Below, piece by piece: positions 1 through 7,293 of a DNA stretch of 8,340 bases. Each line of letters begins with the position of its first letter. The first letter of the stretch is position 1. The translations under genes and the position numbers were made by a program. Source of the DNA: an uncultured Lachnospiraceae bacterium. Its GTDB lineage: Bacteria > Bacillota > Clostridia > Lachnospirales > Lachnospiraceae. The notes beneath the pieces were generated by a model. That model was not told the DNA's origin. It did not search any database and saw nothing but the letters and a program-made list of their open reading frames with translations. Location of the stretch: positions 1 to 8,340 of the forward strand of contig CADBTG010000089.1 of NCBI GenBank assembly GCA_902797475.1, in the 5' to 3' direction.

Positions 1-19
1 ATGAGGTTGCATTATTTCA

Positions 20-709
20 ATGAAAGTTATCGCAAGAATACAGAATGCATTTGATGAGAAGTTCGGGGTGCCGCGGCAGAGCGGACTGGCGGAGGAAGTG
101 ATTTCCACCGTCGTGTTCGAGAAAGAATTCCGGGTAGCGGAAGCGCTGCGGGGGATCGAAGCGTTCTCTCATCTGTGGCTGATCTGGGCCTTTGACCGGG
201 CGGAGCGGGACACATGGTCGCCGACCGTCCGGCCGCCGAGGCTCGGAGGAAACAAACGGGTGGGCGTTTTTGCCACCCGGTCTCCCTTCCGGCCGAACGC
301 CATCGGGCTGAGCTGCGTTAAGCTGGTCGGGGTTGAGAAAACTGCGGACGGAACGGTGCTGAGGGTTGCCGGGGCGGACCTGGTGAACGGAACGCCGATT
401 TACGACATCAAGCCGTATCTGCCTTATGCGGACTGCAGGCCGGACGCTGTCGGCGGTTTTTCGGACCGCTTCAGTTCCTACCGGCTTCCGGTTTTATTGA
501 CGGACGAGGCGAAAGCACAGGCCGCCGCATTGGGAATCGGGGAAGAGAAGCTTGCCGAGCTTACGGAGGTGCTGTCGCTTGATCCGAGGCCTGCTTACCA
601 AAACGATCCGGAGAGGCTTTACGGAATGTCCTTTGATGCCTTTGAGGTCGGATTCTTCGTGACCGAAGAGGGGATTAAGGTTTCGAACATCCGTCCGCGC
701 TCCGTCTGA
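20..709 (+). CDS. trmO: tRNA (N6-threonylcarbamoyladenosine(37)-N6)-methyltransferase TrmO
   Basis: TrmO (TsaA/YaeB, UPF0066 family) uses S-adenosylmethionine to methylate t6A at position 37 of threonine tRNA in the cytosol, giving m6t6A and tuning decoding. The family signature is clear: an N-terminal beta-barrel entry (KFGVPRQSGL, residues 14-23), the core motif GVFATRSPFRPNAIGLS (82-98), TPIYDIKPYLPYAD (125-138), and the small C-terminal domain of bacterial TrmO (DPRPAYQ, 188-194, then YGMSFDAFEVGF). The 229-aa length is normal (E. coli about 235). An in-frame TGA at 2-4 makes the ATG at 20 the first possible start. The only upstream SD-like bases (GAGG, 3-6) lie 13 nt away, so initiation may be weak or coupled to a gene left of the window. 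The last 91 bp overlap the convergent araC-type gene. Confidence 0.93.
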   Translation: MKVIARIQNAFDEKFGVPRQSGLAEEVISTVVFEKEFRVAEALRGIEAFSHLWLIWAFDRAERDTWSPTVRPPRLGGNKRVGVFATRSPFRPNAIGLSCVKLVGVEKTADGTVLRVAGADLVNGTPIYDIKPYLPYADCRPDAVGGFSDRFSSYRLPVLLTDEAKAQAAALGIGEEKLAELTEVLSLDPRPAYQNDPERLYGMSFDAFEVGFFVTEEGIKVSNIRPRSV

Positions 710-1599
710 AGAGATGTCTGCTGCTCGCGAATCTCTCTTGCTTCATTTCGAAAGGCGGTAGGCGTCGTTCCGAGCCGTTCGCGGAACTGACGGTTGAAGT
801 TGCTCAGGTTGTCGAAGCCGCTGGTAAATGCGATCTCGGCGACGGTCATGTCCGTCGAAAGCAGCAGAATCGTACATTGGTGCAGCCGGTACTGTAGAAG
901 ATAGGACACCGGCGAGACATGAAAACAGTCGCGAAACAGCGCGCTGAAGCGGCTGATGCTCAGATTGACCTGCGCGGCAATGTCGGAAATCGTAATCGGA
1001 AAACGGTAGTTTTCGCAGATGTAATTGACAGCGGGCTCAAGTCTTGCATAAGCGCGCGCCGGGGCAGCTTCGGCATCGGCGTGCAGAAACAGTTCCGACC
1101 AGATTTCATTCAGAATGCCTCTTACGGCAAGGTCGGAACGGCTGTAGGGCAGCGTGCAGTAGGGATGGGTGCTTCGTAAAAGGCTCAGGATATGCCTCTG
1201 CCATTCGGTCTTTTGTGTCAGATGCGATTCAAAACGCACGGTCCCGCGAAGCACGGGCGCAAGATAATCCTCATATAAGGACGGTTCCCGCCCCGGGGCA
1301 ATGATGTCCGGACGGAATACAAGCGCGAGAAGATGGCAGGTATCCGATTCTGCCTTATAACAAGCGTGTAGCGCATACGGTTCGATGTAAGCGGCCTCGC
1401 CTTCCTTCATATGGAAGGTGCGGTCGTTTATTCTTACATACACATCGCCTTCAAGAGCCATCAGAAGCTCGGCTTCCTCGTGCCAGTGAAGATAAAGCAT
1501 CAGAAGTCCTTCTGCCACGGCGACGGTATCGTGGACGGCAAAAGGATAGCGGCTGTTTCCGTGCGCAACGGTGTCTTTTAATTGTACGGGAAGGTCCAT
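619..1599 (-). CDS. AraC-family transcriptional regulator with N-terminal cupin domain
   Basis: A 326-aa AraC/XylS-type activator. Residues about 35-82 form a cupin-like ligand-binding barrel, with a His-rich LHWHEEAE stretch (37-44) and the typical MKEGEAAYIEPYALHA strand pair (64-79). Residues about 185-285 hold the two helix-turn-helix units: ITISDIAAQVNLSISRFSALF, followed by MTVAEIAFTSGFDNLSNFNR and the closing RLGTTPTAFR. Such proteins usually sense a small molecule, often a sugar, and activate nearby promoters. The start is set by an AGGAG SD upstream of the ATG. After the family's usual end near residue 285 there is a polar tail of about 40 residues, and the tail's last 30 codons overlap the end of trmO. 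It reads in the same direction as the ABC exporter genes but is separated from them by a terminator. The target genes are unknown; GH127 is a candidate only by substrate logic. Confidence 0.9.
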   Translation of the reverse strand: MDLPVQLKDTVAHGNSRYPFAVHDTVAVAEGLLMLYLHWHEEAELLMALEGDVYVRINDRTFHMKEGEAAYIEPYALHACYKAESDTCHLLALVFRPDIIAPGREPSLYEDYLAPVLRGTVRFESHLTQKTEWQRHILSLLRSTHPYCTLPYSRSDLAVRGILNEIWSELFLHADAEAAPARAYARLEPAVNYICENYRFPITISDIAAQVNLSISRFSALFRDCFHVSPVSYLLQYRLHQCTILLLSTDMTVAEIAFTSGFDNLSNFNRQFRERLGTTPTAFRNEAREIREQQTSLQTERGRMFETLIPSSVTKNPTSKASKDIP

Positions 1600-1629
1600 A
1601 ATCTGCTCCTTTATGCATTATATAGTAAG

Positions 1630-1657
1630 ATTGTATCATATTTGCGCAAGATAGCAA
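1630..1657 (-). promoter_or_regulatory. Candidate promoter of the araC-type gene
   Basis: Reading leftward, TTGCTA (-35, complement of 1652-1657) and TACAAT (-10, complement of 1630-1635) are 16 bp apart, leaving a leader of about 25 nt before the SD and ATG. The spacer contains a perfect 8-bp palindrome, TTGCGCAA (1642-1649), which could be an operator. A TATAAT closer to the gene (about 1618-1623) has no matching -35 and would start the RNA on top of the SD. Another AT-rich -10-like sequence lies near 1678-1687. Found by eye only. Confidence 0.4.
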
Positions 1658-1740
1658 TAGAAAAAGTGCATATTACGATAATATAATACGACCATAGCAA
1701 TCAACAGTGTTGTGTGTTTTTCCCCTCGCATAATATAAAG

Positions 1741-1785
1741 ACATGATAAGGCCTTCGGAACATCCCACCGAAGGCTTTATCATGT
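1741..1785. repeat. 18-bp inverted repeat (stable hairpin) between ABC operon and araC
   Basis: Arms 1741-1758 and 1768-1785 pair along 18 bp around a 9-nt loop. On the plus-strand RNA every position pairs, with one G-U wobble (1750/1776); on the minus-strand RNA that position is an A-C mismatch. The GC part is CCTTCGG/CCGAAGG next to the loop. On the minus strand it lies just beyond the ABC-operon terminator and is followed by a moderately T-rich run, so it may be a second, back-up terminator that insulates araC. No clear T-tract follows it on the plus strand. It may also be a dispersed repeat; one copy alone cannot tell. Confidence 0.5.
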
Positions 1786-1792
1786 TATAGGG

Positions 1793-1823
1793 AAAAAAGG
1801 CGGGCAGACATTTGTCTGCCCGC
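1793..1823 (-). terminator. Rho-independent terminator of the ABC exporter operon
   Basis: On the minus strand an 11-bp perfect stem (arms 1813-1823 and 1800-1810, GC-rich GCGGGCAGACA type) is closed by 2-4 nt and followed by CC and six T (complement of A at 1793-1798). It starts about 40 nt after the stop codon of the ATPase gene, in the expected place and orientation. Confidence 0.85.
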
Positions 1824-1861
1824 AATCTGTATGGAGGTTGATCCTGACGTGTTCGTCCGGA

Positions 1862-2599
1862 TTAGCTTACCTTGCGGCTCTCTGCCTTGCGGCTCGGAGC
1901 GGGGTTACTGTTTCCGTCAAGCTCTTCGACGGATTCGATGCTGCCGTCGCGTACCCTTACGAGCTTGGTGCCGTAAAGGGCGGCTTCTTCGGAGTGCGTA
2001 ACCTGCACGATGGTTTTATGGTATTTACGGTTGATCTGACGGAAGAGGTCCATGATCTTCATGCCGGTCTTCGAATCCAGATTACCGATGGGCTCGTCAA
2101 GGAAGATGATTTCCGGATCGAAGACGAGTGCTCTTGCGATGGCCACGCGCTGCTGCGGACCGCCGGAGAGCTCGCGGGGCGTCAGCTTTCTTTTGTCGCT
2201 CATCTCAATCAGTTCCAAGACCTCGTCGATGCGCTTTTTGTAAGAGGAGCGCTTCTTGCCGGCAATCATCAGCGGAAGAGCGATATTGTCCTCGACATTC
2301 AGATTCGGAACGAGATTGTAAAACTGGAACACAAAGCCGATCTTATCGCTTCGCATGTCGCAGAGATCCTTTTCCTTTAACGTGCTCAAATCGACGCCGT
2401 TTAAGCTGACGCTTCCCGAGGTGGGCCTGTCAAGCCCGCCGAGAAGGTATAACAGCGTGGATTTGCCGCAGCCCGAAGGCCCCATGATCGAGACAAACTC
2501 GCCTTCCTCTACATTCAGATTGATGTTCTTCAAAACATGGGCAGTCTCTCTGCCGTTTACAAACGATTTATTCAGGTCCTTGATGGTAATAGCATTCAT
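1862..2599 (-). CDS. ABC transporter ATP-binding protein of the MacB/LolD/SalX (FtsX-associated) type
   Basis: A 245-aa cytosolic nucleotide-binding subunit that drives the permease encoded immediately upstream in the same operon. Visible motifs: Walker A GPSGCGKST (40-48), Q-loop Q92 in FVFQFYNL, ABC signature LSGGPQQR (144-151), Walker B IIFLDEP (164-170) with catalytic Glu169, D-loop NLDS (173-176), and switch His202. The YNLVPNLNVEDNIALP stretch after the Q-loop is typical of the family that pairs with FtsX-type permeases. Two positions are unusual: Pro instead of Gln after LSGG, and DEPIGNLDS instead of DEPTGNLDS; the catalytic residues are intact. A GGAGG SD precedes the ATG, and 26-27 nt separate it from the permease stop. 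A strong terminator follows. The substrate cannot be read from this subunit. Confidence 0.95.
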   Translation of the reverse strand: MNAITIKDLNKSFVNGRETAHVLKNINLNVEEGEFVSIMGPSGCGKSTLLYLLGGLDRPTSGSVSLNGVDLSTLKEKDLCDMRSDKIGFVFQFYNLVPNLNVEDNIALPLMIAGKKRSSYKKRIDEVLELIEMSDKRKLTPRELSGGPQQRVAIARALVFDPEIIFLDEPIGNLDSKTGMKIMDLFRQINRKYHKTIVQVTHSEEAALYGTKLVRVRDGSIESVEELDGNSNPAPSRKAESRKVS

Positions 2600-2626
2600 G
2601 GTATTTTCCTCCGTGGATTCACTTAA

Positions 2627-5125
2627 TTATTCATATTTGAGTTCGGTTACAACGCTTAAGTTCCGGGAACGGCGCATCGTCGAAAGTGAAGCAATGAATA
2701 CGATTCCGACAAATGCGACGAGAAATGCGGGTGTTCCCTTCCAGTCATAGAGAATGTCGAACGGGGTGCCGATGTAGTAGAGCATTCCGGTCACCAGGCG
2801 GTTCGTTAACAGGGTGAAGGGAACGGCGATGATAACGGCAATCAATACGCAGAGAAGGCTTTCCGAAAGAACCAGTTTCTTTCTTCCGCCGCCGTTCATG
2901 CCGACCGATGCCATCATGGCGAACTCTTTGCGCCGCTGGTTGAAGCTGATGACGATGTTGTTGAAGATTCCGATGGCCGAGATCGCAATGGCCAGATAGG
3001 AGAAGATTGAAATCAGATTCACGATCATCGCGTTCTGGTCCACATTTTCCTGCATTCTGGTATCCCGGTCGCTGTAGGTGGCGCCGTACCTTGTGAACAG
3101 AGCCTTGAAGGAAGCCTCGGCAGCGGCCTTGTCGCCGGTAATCTTAAACGAGAATCCTTCTGCCTCGCTGTCGTGGTACACGTCGGCGTAATCGGAGCGG
3201 CGGAACAGGATGAATTTGCCGGAGTTCAGAAGCTTACCGTCTGCAATGCAGGCTACACGCCACTCGTGATTGATTCCGTTCACGGAAAGGTTCAGCGTGT
3301 CATTTTCCTTAAGCCCCATGTCCCTTGCAAGCGCTGTCGTCACGAGAATCGTATCATCCGATGCGTTTGAGAAGTCGAGGTACGAATCGCGGTACCTGTC
3401 CTCCGTGAGGTGCATGTACCGGTTGTATTTCGCGTAAGGCTCCGGTTCAATGACCGTCGTGAGAATCTGCGTTCCGTCGTGCTCCGCGACGCGGAAGGCC
3501 TGCGGGTTTACGGTACTCTGATCCACATAGGGATTCGACTGCAGTTCCTTAAGAATCCGGTCGTAAGAGCTTTCGTCCTGATCGGACGGGAGGATGTTAT
3601 CGACTTCGAAGTCGTAATCGAGTTCCTCATAGGCTTCAATGACAACCTTGGTCATCGTGCGGCCGGTGGAAGAGCAGCTCAGAATTCCGTTCAGGGCGAT
3701 GATCAACAGCACGACGTTACTGATCAGAAGCCTTGAGGTGCGGATGTTGTTGCAGGCAAGCCACATCGTCGTGTTGCCGCGGAAAATCTTACAAAAGAAG
3801 GTCATCAGTGCCTTAATAAGGGCCGGTGCCGCCATGATGATGCCGATATAGCAGGCGGATGCGGCGACGATGCTTAACGGGGAAATCCTGCCGTCAAGAA
3901 GCAGATTGATGACAATCGAAGCCGTGAACAGGACAATGCCGATAACGGTGCGAAGGATATGCCGGCGGTGCGTGTTCTCCACGCGGTTTAAGATGACGTC
4001 CTTCGTCTCAAAACCCGCAATCCGGCGAACCGGAAGCCATGCCGCCACAACCGAGATTACGATGGCAAATACGATGCCGAACAGAACGTGCAGCCAGTTA
4101 ATCCGGAAGGGAAGATAAATGCCGTATTCCCGAAGAGGGGAAACGAGCCGGTTTACCAGGAACAGAATTCCTTCGCCGAGGGCGCTTCCGAGGATGCCGG
4201 CCAAAAGCGCGTAGCACGCACTCTCTAAAAGAACGATGAATCTGAGCTGCCGCTTTGTCGAGCCCTGGCTTAAGAAGGTTCCGAATACCGGAATCCGTTC
4301 GCTGATAATCATTTTGAAAACGCCGCTGATGATCAGAATGCTTACGATGATGACGATTCCGAGCATCAGACCGACGGAGAAGATAAGAGAGGAAATATCG
4401 CCGATGAACAGGCTGTTGGTACGGTCGACGGCCTTTACCGCGTTGTTGTTATCATTGAAACGCTCTACGGCGTCCTTAATCTGATCTGCGGTTGCCGCCT
4501 TGCCGGCTTTGCCGGTATCGACCTTTGCATACATGACGTTGCAGGCGTCGGGAGAGCCCGCTTTTTCATTCATGAAGCGGTACGAGACGATGGCTCCGAA
4601 GGATTCTTTGCTGTCGGCGTAGAGAAGACCGTCGTTTACGGCAATGCCTTTCACCGTGAAGGTAACCGGTTCGCCGTACAGATTCAGGGTAAGCTCGCTG
4701 CCGACCGTAAGATTTCTTTCCTTTGCCGTACGCTCGGAGACGATGCATGCGGGAGTCCCGTCGTCGGCCCACTGCCCGCTTTTCAGTACCCCGCCGAAGG
4801 ACTTCTGTCCGTGCAGCGTTACATAATAAAGTTTATCGTCTTCCGAGATAACGCCGGTTCCGGTAATTTCGCCCTGCAGATCCGTGAGGCCCTCTGCATC
4901 GAAATCCTTTTCCGTGAACCAGCTGCCCTCAACCGAACGGAGAGCAACTTCGCGTCCTTCCGTCGCCCGTCTTGCAGGCTCCGTGAAACTGTCTTTGATG
5001 GTGTCCATCATGCCTATGCATGCAACCAGCAGTCCCGCGCTGATTGCGACCGAGAGAATGACGAGGATCAGACGCCCCTTTTTCTCTGCCATGTTTTTTC
5101 GGATATACCGTAACAGAATACCCAA
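2627..5125 (-). CDS. FtsX-type ABC transporter permease, tandem ten-helix form
   Basis: An integral membrane exporter subunit of about 832 aa. Numbered from the upstream TTG at 5134 (835 aa), likely helices are at 22-44, 247-273, 299-327, 347-369, 394-413, 420-446, 468-488, 703-731, 753-778 and 803-821. Two large extracytoplasmic domains lie at about 45-245 (MacB-PCD-like) and 490-700. Each half ends in an FtsX core with the coupling-helix pattern (ISERIPVFGTFLSQGSTKRQ; RRKEFAMMASVGMNGGGRKK). The single chain thus supplies both halves of the transporter and would work with an ATPase homodimer. The family includes lipoprotein, peptide and antibiotic-export or resistance machines; BceB-type permeases have only the second outer domain, so this is not a classic BceB. 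The start is taken as TTG at 5123-5125 (AAGGAGG 9 nt upstream); the TTG at 5132-5134 abuts that SD directly. Confidence 0.92.
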   Translation of the reverse strand: MGILLRYIRKNMAEKKGRLILVILSVAISAGLLVACIGMMDTIKDSFTEPARRATEGREVALRSVEGSWFTEKDFDAEGLTDLQGEITGTGVISEDDKLYYVTLHGQKSFGGVLKSGQWADDGTPACIVSERTAKERNLTVGSELTLNLYGEPVTFTVKGIAVNDGLLYADSKESFGAIVSYRFMNEKAGSPDACNVMYAKVDTGKAGKAATADQIKDAVERFNDNNNAVKAVDRTNSLFIGDISSLIFSVGLMLGIVIIVSILIISGVFKMIISERIPVFGTFLSQGSTKRQLRFIVLLESACYALLAGILGSALGEGILFLVNRLVSPLREYGIYLPFRINWLHVLFGIVFAIVISVVAAWLPVRRIAGFETKDVILNRVENTHRRHILRTVIGIVLFTASIVINLLLDGRISPLSIVAASACYIGIIMAAPALIKALMTFFCKIFRGNTTMWLACNNIRTSRLLISNVVLLIIALNGILSCSSTGRTMTKVVIEAYEELDYDFEVDNILPSDQDESSYDRILKELQSNPYVDQSTVNPQAFRVAEHDGTQILTTVIEPEPYAKYNRYMHLTEDRYRDSYLDFSNASDDTILVTTALARDMGLKENDTLNLSVNGINHEWRVACIADGKLLNSGKFILFRRSDYADVYHDSEAEGFSFKITGDKAAAEASFKALFTRYGATYSDRDTRMQENVDQNAMIVNLISIFSYLAIAISAIGIFNNIVISFNQRRKEFAMMASVGMNGGGRKKLVLSESLLCVLIAVIIAVPFTLLTNRLVTGMLYYIGTPFDILYDWKGTPAFLVAFVGIVFIASLSTMRRSRNLSVVTELKYE

Positions 5126-5134
5126 TTGAATCAA

Positions 5135-5141
5135 CCTCCTT
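5135..5141 (-). promoter_or_regulatory. Ribosome binding site that decides the permease start
   Basis: Complement of 5135-5141 reads AAGGAGG, a near-perfect SD. The first in-frame TTG (5132-5134) follows with zero spacing and could not be used efficiently, while the TTG three codons later (5123-5125) is 9 nt away. The first ATG is at codon 15, about 45 nt off. A non-ATG start is therefore indicated. Confidence 0.65.
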
Positions 5142-5171
5142 GCGTGTTACGTTTTGTATTTGACTGGCGTC

Positions 5172-5225
5172 AGTATACCTTTTGAGTCTTAAATGATATT
5201 TGAGTGAAGATTAAAATCAGATTAA
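5172..5225 (-). promoter_or_regulatory. Activator-dependent promoter with four 11-bp-spaced sites for the ABC operon
   Basis: Reading leftward, TTAATCT (5219-5225), TTAATCT (5208-5214), TCAAATA (5197-5203) and TTAAGAC (5186-5192) start exactly 11 bp apart. The first two are identical 7-mers with 4-bp gaps; the others are degenerate. Four bases after the last unit comes a good -10 TATACT (complement of 5172-5177), with no recognisable -35 at the right distance. OmpR/PhoB-family response regulators typically bind direct repeats of this pitch and can replace the -35 contact. A short inverted repeat, ACTG-N4-CAGT (5163-5174), overlaps the -10 and start region. The binding protein is not encoded in the window. 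Confidence 0.5.
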
Positions 5226-5234
5226 GATTTGCTA

Positions 5235-5263
5235 TTGCGGGAATAATTTAATTTGGGTAAAAT
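5235..5263 (+). promoter_or_regulatory. Candidate promoter of the GH127 gene
   Basis: TTGCGG (5235-5240) and TAAAAT (5258-5263) are 17 bp apart, placing the RNA start near 5270, just upstream of the SD. An alternative pair, TTGAGT (5200-5205) and TAAGAT (5223-5228), also 17 bp apart, overlaps the repeat sites of the divergent ABC promoter; if used, one regulator could affect both directions. Confidence 0.4.
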
Positions 5264-5281
5264 GAAAGGAGCAATACATAA

Positions 5282-5288
5282 AGAGGTG
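5282..5288 (+). promoter_or_regulatory. Ribosome binding site that decides the GH127 start
   Basis: AGAGGTG lies 6 nt before ATG 5295. The frame is open further upstream to a TTG at 5253 and an ATG at 5262, but these have no SD, and they fall at or before the likely transcription start. The residues they would add do not look like GH127 sequence. Confidence 0.65.
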
Positions 5289-5294
5289 AAACGC

Positions 5295-7214
5295 ATGGAA
5301 TCCATGAACAAACGTTTTGCGATAAAGGATGCTTTCTTCTCACCGCTTGAGGAGAAGATCCGTACCGTCGTGCTTCCGTATCAGGAGGCTGTATTAAAGG
5401 ATGAAGTCGAAGGCGTCGCGAAGAGCCATGCCGTTGAGAATTTCCGCGCCGCTGCCGAAGTGCTTAAAAAAGGAAAATGTGACACAGAATTCTACGGAAT
5501 GGTCTTTCAGGACAGCGACGTTGCCAAGTGGCTCGAGGCCGCCGCATATTCACTGCAGCTGACACCGGATGCCGAACTGGAGGAGCATTGCGACCGGATG
5601 ATTGCCATCGTGGCCGCGGCACAGCACGAGGACGGGTATCTCAATACCTATTTCACGGTAAAGGAACCCGGACGGCGTTGGACCGATCTTTCGGAGTGTC
5701 ATGAGATTTACTGCGCGGGACATATGATCGAGGCTGCTGTCGCGTATGCCGATGCAACCGGCAAGACGAAGCTTCTCGATGTCATGTGCCGCTTTGCCGA
5801 CCACATTTACAACCATTTCATAACAGAAGGCAATCCGGGCTTCCCGGGGCACGAGGAGATTGAGCTTGCCCTCCTTCGTTTGTACCGTAAGACCGGGGAG
5901 GAGAGATACAAAGAGCTTTCCGCTCATTTTCTTAACGCGCGCGGGGACGCGGGCGCGTATTTTCAGAAAGAAAGCAGGGAACGCGGCTGGTATTTGTGGG
6001 GCAAGGATCCCGCAGCGCCCGAGTATAACCAGACGCACCTTCCCGTAAGAGAGCAGAAGGATGCCGTCGGGCACGCGGTAAGAGCGGTATACCTTTATAC
6101 CGGCATGGCGGATCTTGCTGCGGAAACCGGCGACGAATCATTGAAGCAGGCCTGCAGGAACCTGTATGAAAGCATTACAAGAAAGAGAATGTATCTGACC
6201 GGCGGTATCGGATCAGCCTATGAAGGTGAGGCTTTCACCGAGGATTACCATCTTCCGAACGAATCGGCCTATGCCGAGACATGTGCGGCAGTCGGGTTCT
6301 GTTTCTTCTTAAGACAGATGTTAAGACTCGAAAAGAAGGGCGAGTATGCCGATACGATGGAGCGTGCGCTTTATAACGGCGTTCTCGGCGGCATGCAGCT
6401 TGACGGAAAGCGGTTCTTCTATGTGAATCCTTTGGAGGCGATTCCCGGCGTGAGCGGTGTTGCGGCACCGTTAAAACATGCTTTGCCGGAGCGTCCGGGC
6501 TGGTTTGCCTGTGCCTGCTGCCCGCCGAATGTGGCGAGACTGATCGGGTCTGTTGCGGAGTATGCCTACAGCGTCGAGGACGGCGCTTTGTACCAGCATC
6601 TGTACCTCGGCGGCACGATTGACATGGAGCAGGAGTTCGGCGGGAAGATTACCGTAGAGTGCGATTACCCGAAAACCGGGCATATATTGTACACATTTTC
6701 CCCGACCACGGAGAAGGTGATGGATGTCCGGCTTGCGATCCGGATTCCTTCCTATGCGAAGAAGACGACGATCCTGCGAAACGGCTCGCCTTATGTGCCG
6801 AATCTGGACGACGGTTATGCATATATCGAAGGCAAATTCCGTGCGGGCGACACCCTGATCCTGGACATCGACATGAGCGCGAGAAGAGTGTATGCGAATC
6901 AGCATGTGGCTGCGGATACCGGTAAGATTGCATTCCTCAGGGGACCGCTTGTTTACTGCGCGGAGGGAACGGACAATGACGGCGACGTGCTCGGTCTTCG
7001 CGTCAGCAGAACCGCGCCGATCCGCGAAATCGAGGGCGGGGCGCCGGACGGCATGCCGATGCTTACGGTTTCCGGAAGCCGGATTACGACCGGAGAGGAG
7101 CTGTACTCTTTTGACGCGCCCGAGAAAGAGCCCGTATCGCTTCGCCTGATTCCTTACTATACATGGGGAAACAGGGGGCTTTCGGAGATGCGTGTCTGGA
7201 TTCCGAAGGAGTAA
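5295..7214 (+). CDS. Glycoside hydrolase family 127 (DUF1680), probable beta-L-arabinofuranosidase
   Basis: A 639-aa protein of usual family length. GH127 enzymes such as HypBA1 of Bifidobacterium longum cleave beta-linked L-arabinofuranose from plant hydroxyproline-linked arabino-oligosaccharides, using a zinc-bound cysteine as nucleophile. Counting from the ATG, the acid/base Glu312 is in GGIGSAYEGEAF, zinc ligands Glu328 and Cys330 in AYAETCAAV, nucleophile Cys408 and ligand Cys409 in FACACCPPNVARL. The spacing matches HypBA1 residues 322, 338, 340, 417 and 418 within one residue. Residues about 15-420 form the (alpha/alpha)6 barrel; the rest is beta-sandwich. There is no signal peptide or membrane helix, so it should act in the cytosol on imported oligosaccharides. 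It stands alone, divergent from the exporter, without sugar transporter or arabinose catabolic genes nearby. Exact linkage specificity is inferred from the family. No convincing terminator follows before that of the carB leader. Confidence 0.93.
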   Translation: MESMNKRFAIKDAFFSPLEEKIRTVVLPYQEAVLKDEVEGVAKSHAVENFRAAAEVLKKGKCDTEFYGMVFQDSDVAKWLEAAAYSLQLTPDAELEEHCDRMIAIVAAAQHEDGYLNTYFTVKEPGRRWTDLSECHEIYCAGHMIEAAVAYADATGKTKLLDVMCRFADHIYNHFITEGNPGFPGHEEIELALLRLYRKTGEERYKELSAHFLNARGDAGAYFQKESRERGWYLWGKDPAAPEYNQTHLPVREQKDAVGHAVRAVYLYTGMADLAAETGDESLKQACRNLYESITRKRMYLTGGIGSAYEGEAFTEDYHLPNESAYAETCAAVGFCFFLRQMLRLEKKGEYADTMERALYNGVLGGMQLDGKRFFYVNPLEAIPGVSGVAAPLKHALPERPGWFACACCPPNVARLIGSVAEYAYSVEDGALYQHLYLGGTIDMEQEFGGKITVECDYPKTGHILYTFSPTTEKVMDVRLAIRIPSYAKKTTILRNGSPYVPNLDDGYAYIEGKFRAGDTLILDIDMSARRVYANQHVAADTGKIAFLRGPLVYCAEGTDNDGDVLGLRVSRTAPIREIEGGAPDGMPMLTVSGSRITTGEELYSFDAPEKEPVSLRLIPYYTWGNRGLSEMRVWIPKE

Positions 7215-7293
7215 CCGTAAGCCCGGTTTACCCGATGGCGAATATGACGATTTTCGGCGAAAAAGAAAAGCTTTTTTCGGATGAATTTTCCTC

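Noticed and set aside
1838..2380. A 180-codon plus-strand frame over the ATPase gene
   Set aside because: It mirrors the ABC ATPase, whose motifs are unmistakable, and has no recognisable product.
5550..6074. A 174-codon antisense frame inside GH127
   Set aside because: Shadow frame with no SD, no recognisable domain, and fully inside the conserved catalytic part of GH127.
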